Shown: positions 35,308 to 46,904 of the stretch, in pieces
Layout: each line of letters opens with the position of its first letter
Position numbering within the stretch: position 1 is the first letter of the stretch
Assembly (NCBI GenBank): GCA_015847255.1
Contig: JADLZK010005824.1
Span: 274,111 to 338,110, forward strand
Direction: 5' to 3'
Length of the DNA stretch: 64,000 nucleotides
DNA from: Hyparrhenia diplandra
Taxonomy: Eukaryota > Streptophyta > Magnoliopsida > Poales > Poaceae
Made by a program: the position numbers and the translations under genes
The notes under the pieces: generated by a model
The model's database searches: none
Told to the model about the DNA's origin: nothing
Seen by the model: only the letters and a program-made list of their open reading frames with translations

Positions 35308-36847
35308 TGGAGCGTCCCAACGATCCAACAACCATCGGACACGTGCTCCAGGCTCCCATGGGCCAGGCCCACATCCCACGCGCATGTATCCCTTGCTTTT
35401 ACTGGAGCATGACGCCCCACTCAAACAGATACGCATGTCGGCATGCTCCTCCCCATCCACATATTTTTCTCTCCCATTCTTATCTCTTTCTCAGCAGCCG
35501 CCGTCGAGATGGAGAAGGGACGGGCAACCTCCGCGCGCCTGGCGAGGCCGCCACTGTTGGGCGAGGCCACCTCCACGTGCCTTGGGGAGATCTCGGCCCG
35601 CCGCAGTGGAGGGCGCGGCCAGGGGGCGGCGCGGCCCGCCGCCAGTGGAGGGCGCTGGTGGAGCGGCATTTCGCCATGGCCGGGAGCTTCAAGCTCCGGC
35701 CGCGCTGCAATTCATCGAATTGAGGCGAGTTCGGCCAATTCGTCGCGCCCGGAGTAGCACGTCGGCACCGCGAATCTCCCCATGCCTCGAGGAGCCTCGC
35801 CATCACTTGCATCGATCCAACGCCAGCGACCTCCTTTTTCTCCATGGTTGAGGCAGGAAGGGGACCGCCGCCGCCACCCCTGGAGGAGCGCGTCCCACCT
35901 TGCCCCATGTGCTTCCCTCCACCTTGTGCTATTGCTCCCCACCTGGCGAGCACCTCCAGCACTGTGACCGGCGGAGCGGCGGCGGCAGCGGCGAGCGCCT
36001 CCACCACCCCGACGGGCGGAGTAGCAGCAACGGTGGCAAGCACCTCCAGGCAGAGCGACGATAGGCAACCCCGATCCAAGCCCGGGCTCTCCTCCTTTTT
36101 TTGTTTTGTTGCAACATACGTTTTTGAGGTGTTGCAATAGCAGTTTTAAGTTGTTGCAGCATCATTTTTTCGATGTTTGCAGTTTGTATTTTGACTATTT
36201 TCATTTGTTTCATTAGATGTTCTTTCGTTGTTGCAATATGTTTTATTCATTGTTGCATTTTTTTCTTGTTGCAATGGATGTCTTTTTTCCAGTGGTGCAG
36301 TGGATATTTTTCAATGTTGCTATTTATATTTTCGTTGTTGCATTAAATGTTTTGTAATGTTGCATTAGATGTTTTTTCATTTGTTGCATCAGCAGGTGGA
36401 TCTGCTGCGAAAAAACAAATTTTAGAATTGCAAGAAAAACAAATTTTACAATTCGGAAGAACCACAGGATGATTTTTGTGTGGATTCAGCAAGACGCAGG
36501 ACTGTGCTACGCTGTATTTGTCCGTGAGCCCTCCCAAATTTCTCTCGCTACAGCACTAGTACACTGCTTGTCCCTTTCTCTCTCTCTTAAATTCATCATC
36601 ACATCTAATGTTGCATTAGATTTTTTTAGTTTTTTTTTTCATTTGTTGCAGCAGCGGGTGGATCTGCTGGCGAGGTTGGAGCCTTGGAGGTGGGGCGGTG
36701 CGCATGGGCGTAGGGAGCAGAGGAATTTGACTTTTCTCGTCTTTTTAGGGGTCGTACCGATGGGAGTGAGTGGGATGTAACTTTTCTTTTTCGTGGGCCG
36801 TACCGATGGGAGGGCGTCCGATGGGCCTCGATCGCATGGGACGTCCT
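35308..36847. mobile_element. candidate non-autonomous Mutator-like element
   Basis: The left end (gagcgtcccaacgatccaac ... catcggacacg) and the right end in inverted form (aggacgtcccatgcgatcga ... catcggacgcc) are similar over about 35 bases. The interior has a GC-rich first half (35.5-36.05 kb) with several long overlapping frames but no domain I know, then a run of repeated tgttgca(t/a) motifs (36.1-36.7 kb). Such GC-rich cargo between MULE ends would fit a Pack-MULE. I could not define a clear 9-base target duplication. Confidence 0.5.
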
Positions 36848-37760
36848 AGCGCTAGGATCACCCATGTTCCTACTATCTCGTCATGCAGCTGCTGTGTTTC
36901 CCAAGCTGAACCTTGCGCCTCAGGAGTGTTCGCCGGATGGGAAGGGTCCTCTTCCCTGAAGATGACTCCATTTCGTCATCTCCACAGCTGCCAACAAACC
37001 AAACCAGCGTCCCAAAGTGTTGTCTTGGAATTTTCCTGGAGACATTCTAGCTAGACAGGGTTGGAGCCAGGTAGGTAGCGGGTGCTGTGTTTTTTGGAAG
37101 CCGAATTCCAGTCCATTCCTAGAACGGCGAACAGGTGAAGGCATGGAGATCCATTCCTTTCCATGAGTATCCTTTTTATAAACTCCCCTGGAGTCAAGTT
37201 TCCCCATTAGCCGCGCAGAAAGGGCCATGTCGGGTATCTCGGACACTCTGATAAAGCACTGTGCTGAAATAGTTTGTACCTCGTTGAATTGAAGCTGAGC
37301 CGGACAGACAATTGCCAAACGAATGGATCAGTGAATTCAAATCCGTTTGCATACAATTTTGAGCTACCGTGCTGTTTTCCTTCTTGTTGCGACTGAATAA
37401 AGGTGGATACTGGTCGACCAGGGCGTCTTCTTGGAGAGCATCGAACCAGGAAGAGGTACCCTTGCCGTTGTTGATGGTGACTGTGGTCAGTGCTTGGTAT
37501 AGTGGGTAGTGGCAGTAGAGCCAAGCACCTCCTTCTAGAGAAGCTATGCATGCATGTTGGCGTCGTACCCAGTCCGAGCTGTTTTTTTTAATCAGTCCGA
37601 GCTGTTATTATATACCGCTGTTTTATACTTGCAAACAATGTATACTTTAAATATATCATTCATATTATAACTGAGTGACCTAACTGTGTAAACTCAGATT
37701 GTGCGTGCTCCTTAATTATGCTATACTTCTAACAACAAATCAGCAGTACAAACATATCTT
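36848..37760. other. spacer right of MULE-like element
   Basis: Mixed DNA with overlapping frames on the minus strand (36920-37551) that have no recognised similarity and no supporting splice structure. I do not call a gene here. Confidence 0.35.
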
Positions 37761-37770
37761 ATTGATTTTT

Positions 37771-37926
37771 CAGTACTTGCAATCCACGTGTAAGGTTTTG
37801 CGCTTACATGCTTTTTTCACTGGCAACTAATCACGATATGTTTACCTTTTCCTGTAAAAAAACTACACTATGTTTGCCTTGCAGTTTTGCAAATGGCATC
37901 TTCAGCACAATTTGAGGTCGCACCCC
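37771..37926. repeat. triplicated segment, copy 1 (short)
   Basis: cagtacttgcaatccacg...gcgcttacatgc...ttgcaaatggcatcttcagcacaatttgaggtc is the shortest and most diverged of three related copies (others begin at 37935 and 41611). Confidence 0.75.
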
Positions 37927-37934
37927 TAATAAAA

Positions 37935-38258
37935 TCTTAACGTGTATCACCTTTTATTCATTTTCATTCAGTACTTCCAATCCTAGGTTCTGCGCTTACA
38001 TGCTTTTCACTTGCTAATCACAACATGTTTGCCTTGCTGTTTTGCAAATGGCATCTTCAGGACAATTTGAGGTCACCCCTTCAATGATCTGATCAACACC
38101 ACCGGCATGAGTAAGTTCATAAACTAATACTCCTACACAACTGCACACATACTTTTGTTTTTTAGGTGGCTTCATGAATAGCAGCTGCAGCATAGCACCG
38201 GCGGGGTGCAGTTTCCATCGTGGGGCATTGGTGGCTAACTATGGACCCACCAATTCTT
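37935..38258. repeat. triplicated segment, copy 2
   Basis: Runs from ttaacgtgtatcacctttt to ggtggctaactatggaccca and is near-identical to 41611-41922. It includes gatctgatcaacaccaccgg and a GC-rich end (agcaccggcggggtgcag). Confidence 0.88.
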
Positions 38259-38266
38259 GAATATTA

Positions 38267-38500
38267 CTCCCTCAATTCCAAATTATAAGACATTTGATTT
38301 TTTTGACACCAACTTTTGACCATTCGCCTTATTCAAAAAATTGTACAAAAATATCATTTATTTTATTGTGGCTTGCTTTATTAATGAAAATTCTTAAAAA
38401 TTACTTAAATTGACTATATTTGCACAATTTTTTTAATAAGACATGCTGACAAAAGTTGGCTACAAAAGTCAAACGCCTTATGATTTAAGGACGGGGGTAG
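38267..38500. mobile_element. Stowaway-like MITE
   Basis: Left end ctccctcaattccaaattat and right end inverted (gccttatgatttaaggacgg...gtag) with TA at 38265-38266 and 38501-38502; the interior pairs ttgaccat...aaagttggct. It sits at the junction between the triplicated segment and duplicated block A. Confidence 0.75.
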
Positions 38501-38822
38501 TATATTACCAGGGAACAAAACGTTTAAGTAGATGAATGCCGTAAAAATCATGAATGCTAGTGTTGATGTGGTGGTAGGAAGATGAGGGTCCTGCCAAAGG
38601 ACTCTAGTTCAATCATTTAGAGCTTCAGATGGCACCCTCAGTTCCGAAGTTTGAACACAAGTGAGAGCGTAAATTTCATACTGCGGGTTCTTGTCGCTCG
38701 CCTACGATGAAACAATGATTGAAGAGTCTAATGGGCTTGGGTAAACTACTGAGGGGCCTAGCGTGTGGCGTCGCGAATGTTTTAACGTCGGGCACTATTG
38801 ACTTGTGTCTATGTCGAGGAAA

Positions 38823-38900
38823 TATAGGTATAAAAGAGAATGGGTGAGCTTGATCTCAACGCATTTGGAATCGTTGCAAGAAAAGGTTATCAAAGAGGCC
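38823..38900 (+). pseudogene. captured fragment of an XH-domain exon (copy A)
   Basis: tataggtataaaagagaatg...gcatttggaatcgttgcaag...ttatcaaagagg matches the XH exon of the gene at 29085-31305 (bases about 30749-30830). It codes for part of IKRMGELDLNAFG, with indels. No other XH exon is beside it. Confidence 0.85.
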
Positions 38901-39291
38901 TTGGTCAGGTCTCCTATTTATTTGTAGAGGGGACTTAAGCCAGCCGTCATGTCTTAAAAGCGATTCTAGAGCGGTTACTTGAGCTAATCACCTCTCAATA
39001 TTATCACACATTTTGAGATGGTCCATTTTACCAACTGGTTTTATAATTAATTGCCGCACAAATAAAGTCATAACGTTTATATATATATTTTTTTTATTTG
39101 GATGAAGACAAAATTATATGAAATTAAACTTTATAAGATCCTGTACATAAGCGGCTAGCAGCTACTACTCCTGCACTCATAAAAGCCAAAATAACTTATA
39201 ATAATTTATAAGGAGGGTATATATATGTCGCTAGCACGGCGCATATTAGAGCCTGATAGATAGATATAAGCAGCTACAGATCGGATCAGAC

Positions 39292-39547
39292 CTAGCCAAG
39301 CAGCGGTGTTAAGGCGACCAGCAGGTTGGCGTCGACGAAGACCACGACGCGTTTAGAGTCATATCCCGGCGGCTGGGTCTCTCCGACGAAAAAGAAGTAT
39401 ACGGTGACCTCCGGCCTGATAACATATCCTGAACGCTGCGGTGAACTCCGGCCAGCCCAGCACCTCCGGCCATGACGTCTTGTTGTTGTCCGGCGGCGGC
39501 GGCAAAGTCGTCGTCGTCCACAACCACTTCTTGAGCCGGCAGCTCAT
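39292..39547 (-). CDS. potato inhibitor I family protease inhibitor-like (copy A)
   Basis: Potato inhibitor I (MEROPS I13) proteins are small serine-protease inhibitors, usually 65-90 residues and lacking disulphides in many grasses. Reading leftward from the ATG at 39545-39547, the frame gives NNKTSWPEVLGWPEF, a hallmark of the family; after two one-base breaks (near 39440 and 39420) the frames show VTVYFFFVGE, then RVVVFVDANLLVALTPLLG and a stop at 39292. The total is about 85 codons, the right size. The gene may be intact with sequence errors or a recent pseudogene. The upstream side was hit by a retro-insert starting 35 bases before the ATG. Confidence 0.72.
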
Positions 39548-39581
39548 CGATTCTTAGTGTCCCCTATCTTCGTCTTGATCT

Positions 39582-39875
39582 TTTTGAAAGTAAAAGGCAG
39601 GAGCTCTGCTCAATTAAGAAGGAAAAAGAGGTTTATGTACAAAGACCCCACTAGGGCACATAAAGGTCCTAGGACCTAAAGATTACACTCAAGTCACTAC
39701 TAGTTCATTGCCCTTGCCAATCCATTGCTCTATGCCTTTGCATTATGTCTTCTTTGTCATGGAGGCTACCCGTGTGCCGTCTTGTGATGATTTTCAAAGA
39801 TCCTCCTATTCCTCTCCTTCCATAAATTCCAAACAATGTAGATGAAAAACTCCATTGAAGCGCCCAAGGCCTCTC
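39582..39875 (-). mobile_element. LINE/SINE 3' fragment inserted in block A, 16-bp TSD
   Basis: The 294-base insert starts with tttttgaaagtaaaaggcag (reverse of a poly-A-type 3' end) and is flanked by atcttcgtcttgatct (39566-39581) and atcttcgtcctgatct (39876-39891). Block B has one copy of this target and no insert (56860-56874). Confidence 0.92.
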
Positions 39876-40052
39876 ATCTTCGTCCTGATCTACTAGAGCT
39901 AGCAAAAGACCTTTTTGCTTGTGCTTTCTCGTTTTGCTAGTGCCAGTATGTATATATACATATACGTTGTTGTGGACTTTTGTGTTCGCATCGTGTTGGG
40001 TTTATCGTTGGCCGCTCGCCCGCTCGTCAATCGTCACCAATGACGACGTATT

Positions 40053-41610
40053 TGCTCCAGTTATTATTTTTGTCACCGCCAGCTCGAAACCTCCATCGTC
40101 CATCGACACCATTGAGGCATTGGACAACGTACGTGGTGACGTTAATCGGCACCACCGCCGGTTTGGAAGCAGCGTTGAAAATAAATAGAAAAACAACACG
40201 CCAACACTACAATGCTAGTTTTGGATTTGTATGTAGGCATGTAGCCAACAAATCTGTTGCCAACCCAACAAATCGATCTGTCGCGACTGGTCTTACACTA
40301 TTGGGACATAATGATCGTGACCTCCGCCGATTAAGCAAGGAACTTGCGTGCGTGGAACGAGGACCTTCGAGGAACAATTGAGGAAGGTTGTAGGCAGCGA
40401 CGTCGAAGGTACGACGAGGGCAGCTAGCCAAACAACCATGGCGGGTTAAAGCTCAGGATAGGACCGACATACCTTCCTCTACGCTTTCCACCACTGCTGA
40501 TTCTCCTCCTTCTCCTCCCGCATCCACGTTGGGGAAAGGAGGAGGATCCATCGTTTTTAATAAGTTTTTTCCTAGTAGATCGAAGCCTTTAAGGTTCAAA
40601 GTTTCTCCGAGATCCAATGAAGAGATTGGCCCACGGCGTAAGGGCGTCGTCAAGATCATCGATGAGCAATGGAGCATGTTGTTTCTCCGGCGTGATGGCA
40701 AGATCTAAAGCGTCATCATTGATGGATAATAAGGTACTCAGCCCCTTCTTTTGTCTCGCTGTGGTTCTATGCGACCATGGCGATGGGCTGGTGAGAGTTA
40801 GTTTTCCAGTCCATATCTTTATGGATGTCGGTTGGACTTGTTCCCCATGATGAATCTCGTGAAGGCGGCTGACGATGAGTTCGTTGACGGACTCGGGCGG
40901 CGCCAATTTTATCATGTTTGCATGTGGAGTTTTAGCGGTTTATTCCTCTTTTATAAAAAGTGATGGGTATGAGGATGACGGCGTGGATGGTGAGATGGTC
41001 CCCGTTCATTCAGATCGAGTTTGTGTTCGTGGGTATTATCTGTTTGAGATGATGATCCTAGATGGTGGATTTTATGGCTTTTTAAAGGTTTCTTGTCTCC
41101 GTCAATGGAGTTGGAGTAGTTTGATTTATTTTTGTAATGAGAGGATGTAAAATTTGTTTATTTTTTTTGGGAGTCCGAAGGCTGTTATACTTGCCAAAGG
41201 ATACTTCAAATATATCATGTAGTATATTATAACCGAAAGGGATTGGTGTGGCGAAGCTAGAGCAAGTTAGAGGGGATACCTTACTCATAAAGGTGTGAAA
41301 AAAAAATAATTTGCAATAATGGTGAAATTTTTGTTTCCAAATAAGGGTTTTCAAATTTTTGTGACTACAATGTAGCTTCGCCCATGTGACGATTGTGCAA
41401 AACTCTCTTGTGCGTGTTCTTTTATAACTATCCTATCAATTCCAACATCAAATCAGCATTAGAAACATCAATACTCAAACGAGGTCCTCAGCAAAGGGAG
41501 GCGTGAGTCCCTTTGTGTGGCAGGTGCTATAACCATTTTATATTTGTATACTTGAAACACTAGAATGAAATTAATAACAATTATATAAGGATTACTTATA
41601 TACAATAATT
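40053..41610. other. unclassified region
   Basis: Several medium frames on both strands at 40.0-41.15 kb show no domain I recognise and no clear splice structure. A hAT-like MITE is listed separately at 41246-41386. Confidence 0.35.
41246..41386. mobile_element. hAT-like MITE candidate, GTGGCGAAGCTAG ends
   Basis: ggtgtggcgaagctagag at the left is matched in inverted form by tgtagcttcgcccatg at the right. The ends resemble those of the 88-base element at 55715-55802. No target duplication could be fixed. Confidence 0.5.
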
Positions 41611-41922
41611 TTAACGTGTATCACCTTTTATTCATTTTCATTCAGTACTTCCAATCCTAGGTTATGCGCTTACATGCTTTTCACTTGCTAATCACTATTT
41701 TTGCCTTGCTGTTTTGCAAAATGGCATCTTTTCAGAACAATTTGAGGTCACACCTTCCAAATGATCTGATCAACACCACCGGCATGAGTAAGTTCATAAA
41801 CTAATACTCTATACACAACTGCACACATACTTGTTTTTTGGGTGGCTTCATGAATAGCAGCGGCATAGCACCGGCGGGGTGCAGTTTTCCATCGTGGGGC
41901 ATTGGTGGCTAACTATGAACCC
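41611..41922. repeat. triplicated segment, copy 3
   Basis: Same segment as 37935-38258, in the same orientation, 3.67 kb away; differences are small indels. After it, at gaaccca, the sequence enters an unrelated GC-rich region. Confidence 0.88.
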
Positions 41923-43780
41923 AGGAGGGATATCGTCGGACGGTCGGGGAGGTTGCCGTGGGAAGAGAGCGCAACGGGAAAGAGCTCGTCAGGCGCCGCA
42001 GGCGAGAGGGAGGGAGGGAGGAAGTGGAAGCGGAAATGACATTGTGGGTTGCCGTCGCAACCGCTGCCGATGCCGGCGGCAAAAACAACGAAGGGGTGGG
42101 GACGGGAGAAACAGCGGAGGCGCTGAACAAGGCCGCACTGGGCCACGACATGAAATTGGGCCGAAAAACATAACTTACTCGCGCTGGGGTGGTCGACGAG
42201 GTCTTCCTTCTCGCCCATTTCCACGGCTTGACGAGGTCGTCCGGCGGGATTTTGCGGTTTTTTAAATTACACAAGACAACGCAACGCAGACGCTCACAAC
42301 ACACACGATACTCACCCCTATTTAATCCTGCCGCACGCAAACCCCTTCCCCATGAAAGACCAATGAGAGCATCCCAGACACGAAGATTCTGGTCACCATT
42401 AGGTCGCCCCTTTTGGGAGGGAGCGGGCCGGGGAGTTTTTCCCCTCGCATGTGAGTACGGGTTTTCACAGTAAATAGACTGAAGTCTTAAATCATTTGTG
42501 GCACCAAAAAATGTCAATCTTTTTAGTTTTATTAATAAATTTAAATATTAATAATGGGAGATTAATAAATTGATTGTTGATTTTCTTTTTAAAAATGTGA
42601 GCGTCCCTAAATAACTTATTTAGCTTGCTCTTCCAAAAAACAACTTGAATTGAATATAGATTAAAAAATACTAATATTTATAGCACATAATTTAATTATT
42701 GAAAAAAATAACTTTAGTTTTTTAAAATTATTTAAAAGATATAAATATTGCAATCGTATAAGGATACGTATGACGTATACACCCGCCTATAATCTACAAG
42801 GACCTAGCAAAATAAGAAAATTATAACCGTCCTTAGACCTTCTAGAACGGACACCAGCCGCGAACCGTACGTCGGCCTGCCGCCATACACCGCCGGTCGT
42901 AACTAAACACGAAGCACCAAAAGTTTCCGGGAGGAAACCCCCGCCGTTGAGGGTGGACCGCAAAGTGAGGCCTTCGATCGCAAAAGTAGAAGAAGTAGTT
43001 TGAGCCCATCCGCGGGATCACTATCTGGTTGAAGCGACGATGGTGGGTAAACGATAGCATCCTCCTCGCCGCAGCGGAAGCGTAATCGGTCCGAACCACC
43101 AATCTTCTTGAAGACCCGCGACCACTACCGCATCTACGAAAGTAGGGGCGGGGAGCCTCCACGCACTGCTAGCGCCAAGACCTCGTAACCAAACCTCCTA
43201 AACAAGATCCAAGACGGACCTTACCTCCACACCCTGTCGTACGGCCCGGGGAGGCGAGCGCCCGTAGAAGATGGGGGAAGAGAGTGAGAGGACATTATTC
43301 CTAGATGATGACGCCGCCACCCTCAACGCCATAAGTAGGAAACCTAACATAGACTAACCCTAACCCTAGCTCGAGGGGACACACCACCTACTGGGAAACA
43401 GAGCCACAGCCATGTAGGGCGGAGGCCAGTTCCCCTCACCCACCAGCGTCTTCAGGACACGGGCGGGGAGGGGCGCGCGCAGCGGCGTTCGGCGAAGTTC
43501 TCCTTCGCGTACCTTTTTTGAACGTAATCCGGTTTGTTTGGCGGTACCTATTGCACTAATTTTTCTACCAAGTCAAGTCAAACTCATGGCACACCGTATC
43601 AACAGTGACAAATAAATAGGGACAGTGGTAAATGTTATTATAATTAAAAAAATCTATTTTAGTTTTATGTCTTAAAAAAAGAGAAGTGCTCCCTCTACTG
43701 TCACTTCTTTTTCCGTCATAAATCTGCCAACCCGAGTTCGCCAACCCCGTGCCCCTGCCCCCCCAGCCCATGGCCGCCGC
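41923..43780. other. GC-rich region, no gene identified
   Basis: Two GC-rich blocks (41.93-42.46 kb and 42.84-43.54 kb) carry overlapping frames on both strands without recognisable domains, separated by AT-rich DNA. They could be decayed transposon sequence. The short aaccctaaccctagc near 43353 is not a telomere array. Confidence 0.35.
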
Positions 43781-43841
43781 ATTTGCGGCCTAGCACGAGT
43801 AGTCCTGTACATCACCGAAGTTCCCGTCCGCGTCGGGAGCG

Positions 43842-46800
43842 GTGGAGGTTGTCTGGGCCCCGCTCCCGCGCCTCCCTCGCCGGAGATCCGCTCGCGCCGA
43901 GGTGGTCGCCTCTTCCGATGCGTCCGGGCACCCGGCGTCCCCTGTCCCGAAGAAATCGCCAAATCCTAGCCCCCTTCTCGCTGCCCAGCAACCCCATGCC
44001 TCCCAATCGATGCTGCCCGCCGCGGTCACGAGCCTGGGTGAAGATTCTGAAGAACGCTCCCGCTCGTCGTATGTATTGAAATCGAATACAGTTAGTTCCT
44101 CTTGTTTAACTTGGATTGATGAATCCTTGGGAGGGAGTGTGTTTCCTCATCGTTTTGATACACTACTATCTTTCAGTCAGACTTTTGGCCTGTATTAGCC
44201 CTTTTCTTCTGTACTATCAATTATAACTTGGCAAGAACACAATGATAATGTGTTCAGGTGCCAGGAGGACAAAGAGCATGAGACTAAGCCTCCAGTGTCG
44301 AGGATATTCGAGCGGTTGCGGCGTGATTAGGGGACGCCGGTTTTATATCAGGCTCGATCTTCAGGATATTTCCATACGTATCCTGGATGTGGGTGGGCCA
44401 TTTCAGAACTTAGAGAGAAAACCAACAAGGCCATTGATCGCTATCTTGAGGACCGCAGGGATCCAAAGATGTGTTGTTGTCTCACCTGCGTTATGGATTT
44501 GGATTTTCTCTATTTGTGTGCATGCTTGCAGTTGATTGTGTTCAAAAGCTATGTAGCCACATTCTTCAATGGCAGGTCACAGAAGATATTAATCATTATG
44601 GCTAGACTAAGTTCATCTAAGATTGAAAGTTGGCTAGACTAAGTTCATCTAAGATTGAAAGTTATCAGCATATATTTCTTAGTCTTAGAATTCCTCTTTT
44701 GGAACCACCTAAAAGTTAACGAGAGCATTTTGTAACTTTATTTAACACATTGTTGAAATAGTGCAGAAGATCATACTACCACTTTGTATAAAATTGACAG
44801 AGCAAAGATAGATGTTATAGTACCAGTGTACCACATACAACTTCATTGAAATGTAGATTTCTAGTATCTGAATTGTAACTTGTACAATTAGTACTAAACC
44901 TTCAGCCAGAACGGTGGTACCATACAACAATGTTTACCCATGTACAAAAAATTGTGTGAACAGAGCAAATAATATGTTAACTGGTCAAAATATTAAGCGA
45001 TCAGAGCACACTTAGTTGGTCATCTAAAATTGCAGGGATACATTTTTTCATTAAAAAGAAGGTATAATGCACTTTGAGCATTTGTAGGCATGTCTGCATA
45101 TATGAACAATCTTGTATCATTTTGCTGTTGCCGTTGTTAATTTGCTAACATGAACTATGTGCAGTACATCCTAGTCAACAACCTTCTTTGCAAACTAGTG
45201 AACCTAGTACTCCCTTTGTCCCCCAAAAGAATGCCATTCTAGCTTTGTCCTAAGTCAAACCATTTTTAGTCGGACCATTTTATATGGAGAAGTACTGATA
45301 TTTGTGATATCAAGTAAGCACTATTGGATTATCATGAAATATGTTTCCATGGTATACCTATTTGGTTTCATAAATGTTGATACCTTTTTTATAAATTTGG
45401 TCAAACTTAAGAGTTTGACTTAGGACAAAGCTACAAGCCTAGAATTGCTTTTTTTGGATCCGAGGGAGTACTTGGTATTGCTTTGTGTTCTCCACTTTTG
45501 AGAAAGTGTAATCTACTGATGAGACAGAATGTTCTCATCTAAATTAGGTGTGTGGAGCAAGATAAGGCTATAAGAAAATGTCTTTACTGGCCTGATGGCA
45601 CAATCAAGAGGCATACAACATCAGCTATGACTTTGAAATCTGAAATGCATCAATTTGTTCAAGCTTTAGTGGACAAGCATAATGAGGATCATGATCTTTT
45701 TGGAGGTTTGCACACGTTTCTGCCCTAATTGTGTGTCTTGTTACCATTGTTGCACTGTGTCTTATTGCTTGTTAATGCAGCAATTGCTGATTTGAACCAT
45801 GGTTCTTATTTCAGGATCGCGGCACACGAACTCAAAGATGTTTTACACTACCAGTCAATTTGTGAGAACCTGATTGTGTACTATCATCTCAATTTCACTA
45901 CAAAGATTAAAGGGGTGGTCCAAATGAATGTAGTATGGACAATCTTGTCTTTGTGGAAGTGGAAATGTATGAAACAAGGAAAGTTTAACGAACTGGTGGT
46001 TAACTGTTTCTGCACAGTTAATCTGGAGTGGACAATGGTATTATATACTCTTTTATCTTAAATTAAGTACCGTTCACTCCAGTTATTTGGCCGCACTACC
46101 TTCAACATATATCCGCCTGTAATTGTAATGTATCTCTGGCTGTAGCATATGATCTTTTTACTGTGTTGACCTGTTTGTTTGAACATGTTCCATGTGTGCC
46201 ACCTTCGCCATCCTAGAGCTTTTCATTATTTGTAATATGTCAAACTGGTTAATGCACAACAATGATTGCATAATGACATTTTATTACCGTTAACATTATT
46301 GTGTGTTTGTTCTTGGTTGGTTCGCTTAAAGTTAACTTTTTTTTTGTTAATAAAGGTCGCTGCTATGGTTGCACGAAAGATGGAGATGTTGGAATGAAGC
46401 ACCCTAGCAGTTCTGATCGATACAGTGCTGGTCACTTGAATGTGGTGCCATTTGGATACTTTGCAAAGCCAAGATGGACTATGAGGATTTGGATGATGAT
46501 GAATATGTATGATGATTTATTTCCTGGGAAGCCTTTCTAGTCTTTTAACATTTTTGTTGCTTTAGTTTCTAGTTACACATGTTCACCCCATTTTTACAGG
46601 TGAAAGCTAGGGAAGCTGAGCTAAGGAGATGTTCAAGGTAATGTCATATCTTTGTGCCGTATGCGGTACCATTTGTACCAGATATTTTCATTTTCGCTTC
46701 TGGATTGATTCTAGTTCCTTCTTGTGTATTTATTGCCCTTAGGCTTTGATACAACCCCACCAACTACAAAGTATACTGCCACCCATTCCAGCACCCGAAG

Positions 46801-46904
46801 ATAGGCCACCACCACAAATTTTATGCAAGAAGGGAACGCCGAAGATAAAGAACCTTGAAGATAAAGATCTAGTTGGCCTGTTGGGTCACATCTTGGGCTC
46901 CTAG
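43842..46904 (+). CDS. DUF3615-like, grass-expanded family protein
   Basis: Function is unknown; large families of such proteins occur in grasses. Exons I can support are about 43842-44069 (start uncertain), 44258-44470, 45548-45705, 45815-46037, 46356-46506, 46600-46637 and 46743-46904, each with GT/AG ends. Visible blocks are FHTYP and NKAIDRYLEDRRDPKM, then KCLYWPDGT, FVQALVDKHNEDHDLFG, HELKDVLHYQSI, YYHLNFTTKIKG, CYGCTKDGDVGMKHPSSSD, and the ending LVGLLGHILGS before the stop. The order matches DUF3615-containing rice proteins as I remember them. Breaks are present near 44312 (an in-frame stop), 45815, 45925 and 45980. The N-terminal exon is GC-rich and low complexity. It could be an active gene with sequence errors or a decaying copy. 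Confidence 0.6.
45210..45468. mobile_element. Stowaway-like MITE in DUF3615-like gene intron
   Basis: ctccctttgtcccccaaaag ... ttttttggatccgagggag, with TA on both sides (45208-45209 and 45469-45470). The inner arms ttgtcctaagtcaaac and gtttgacttaggacaa pair well. Confidence 0.88.

Larger units (their letters stand above)
38502..40052. repeat. duplicated block A (partner of 55456-57027)
   Basis: Colinear similarity with block B runs from atattac(c/t)(g)agggaac to caccaatgacgacgtatt. It contains the captured XH fragment and a protease-inhibitor-like gene. Compared with B it has one extra insertion (39582-39875) and lacks two insertions present in B. Confidence 0.92.

Noticed and set aside
35480..36137. 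Overlapping 199- and 141-codon minus-strand frames
   Set aside because: No domain or splice support; they lie within the MULE-like element's GC-rich block.
36920..37551. Two overlapping minus-strand frames (132 and 114 codons)
   Set aside because: No recognisable similarity and no conserved splice structure.
43353..43368. Telomere-like aaccctaaccctagc
   Set aside because: Only two repeat units in unrelated sequence; chance or a common simple motif.
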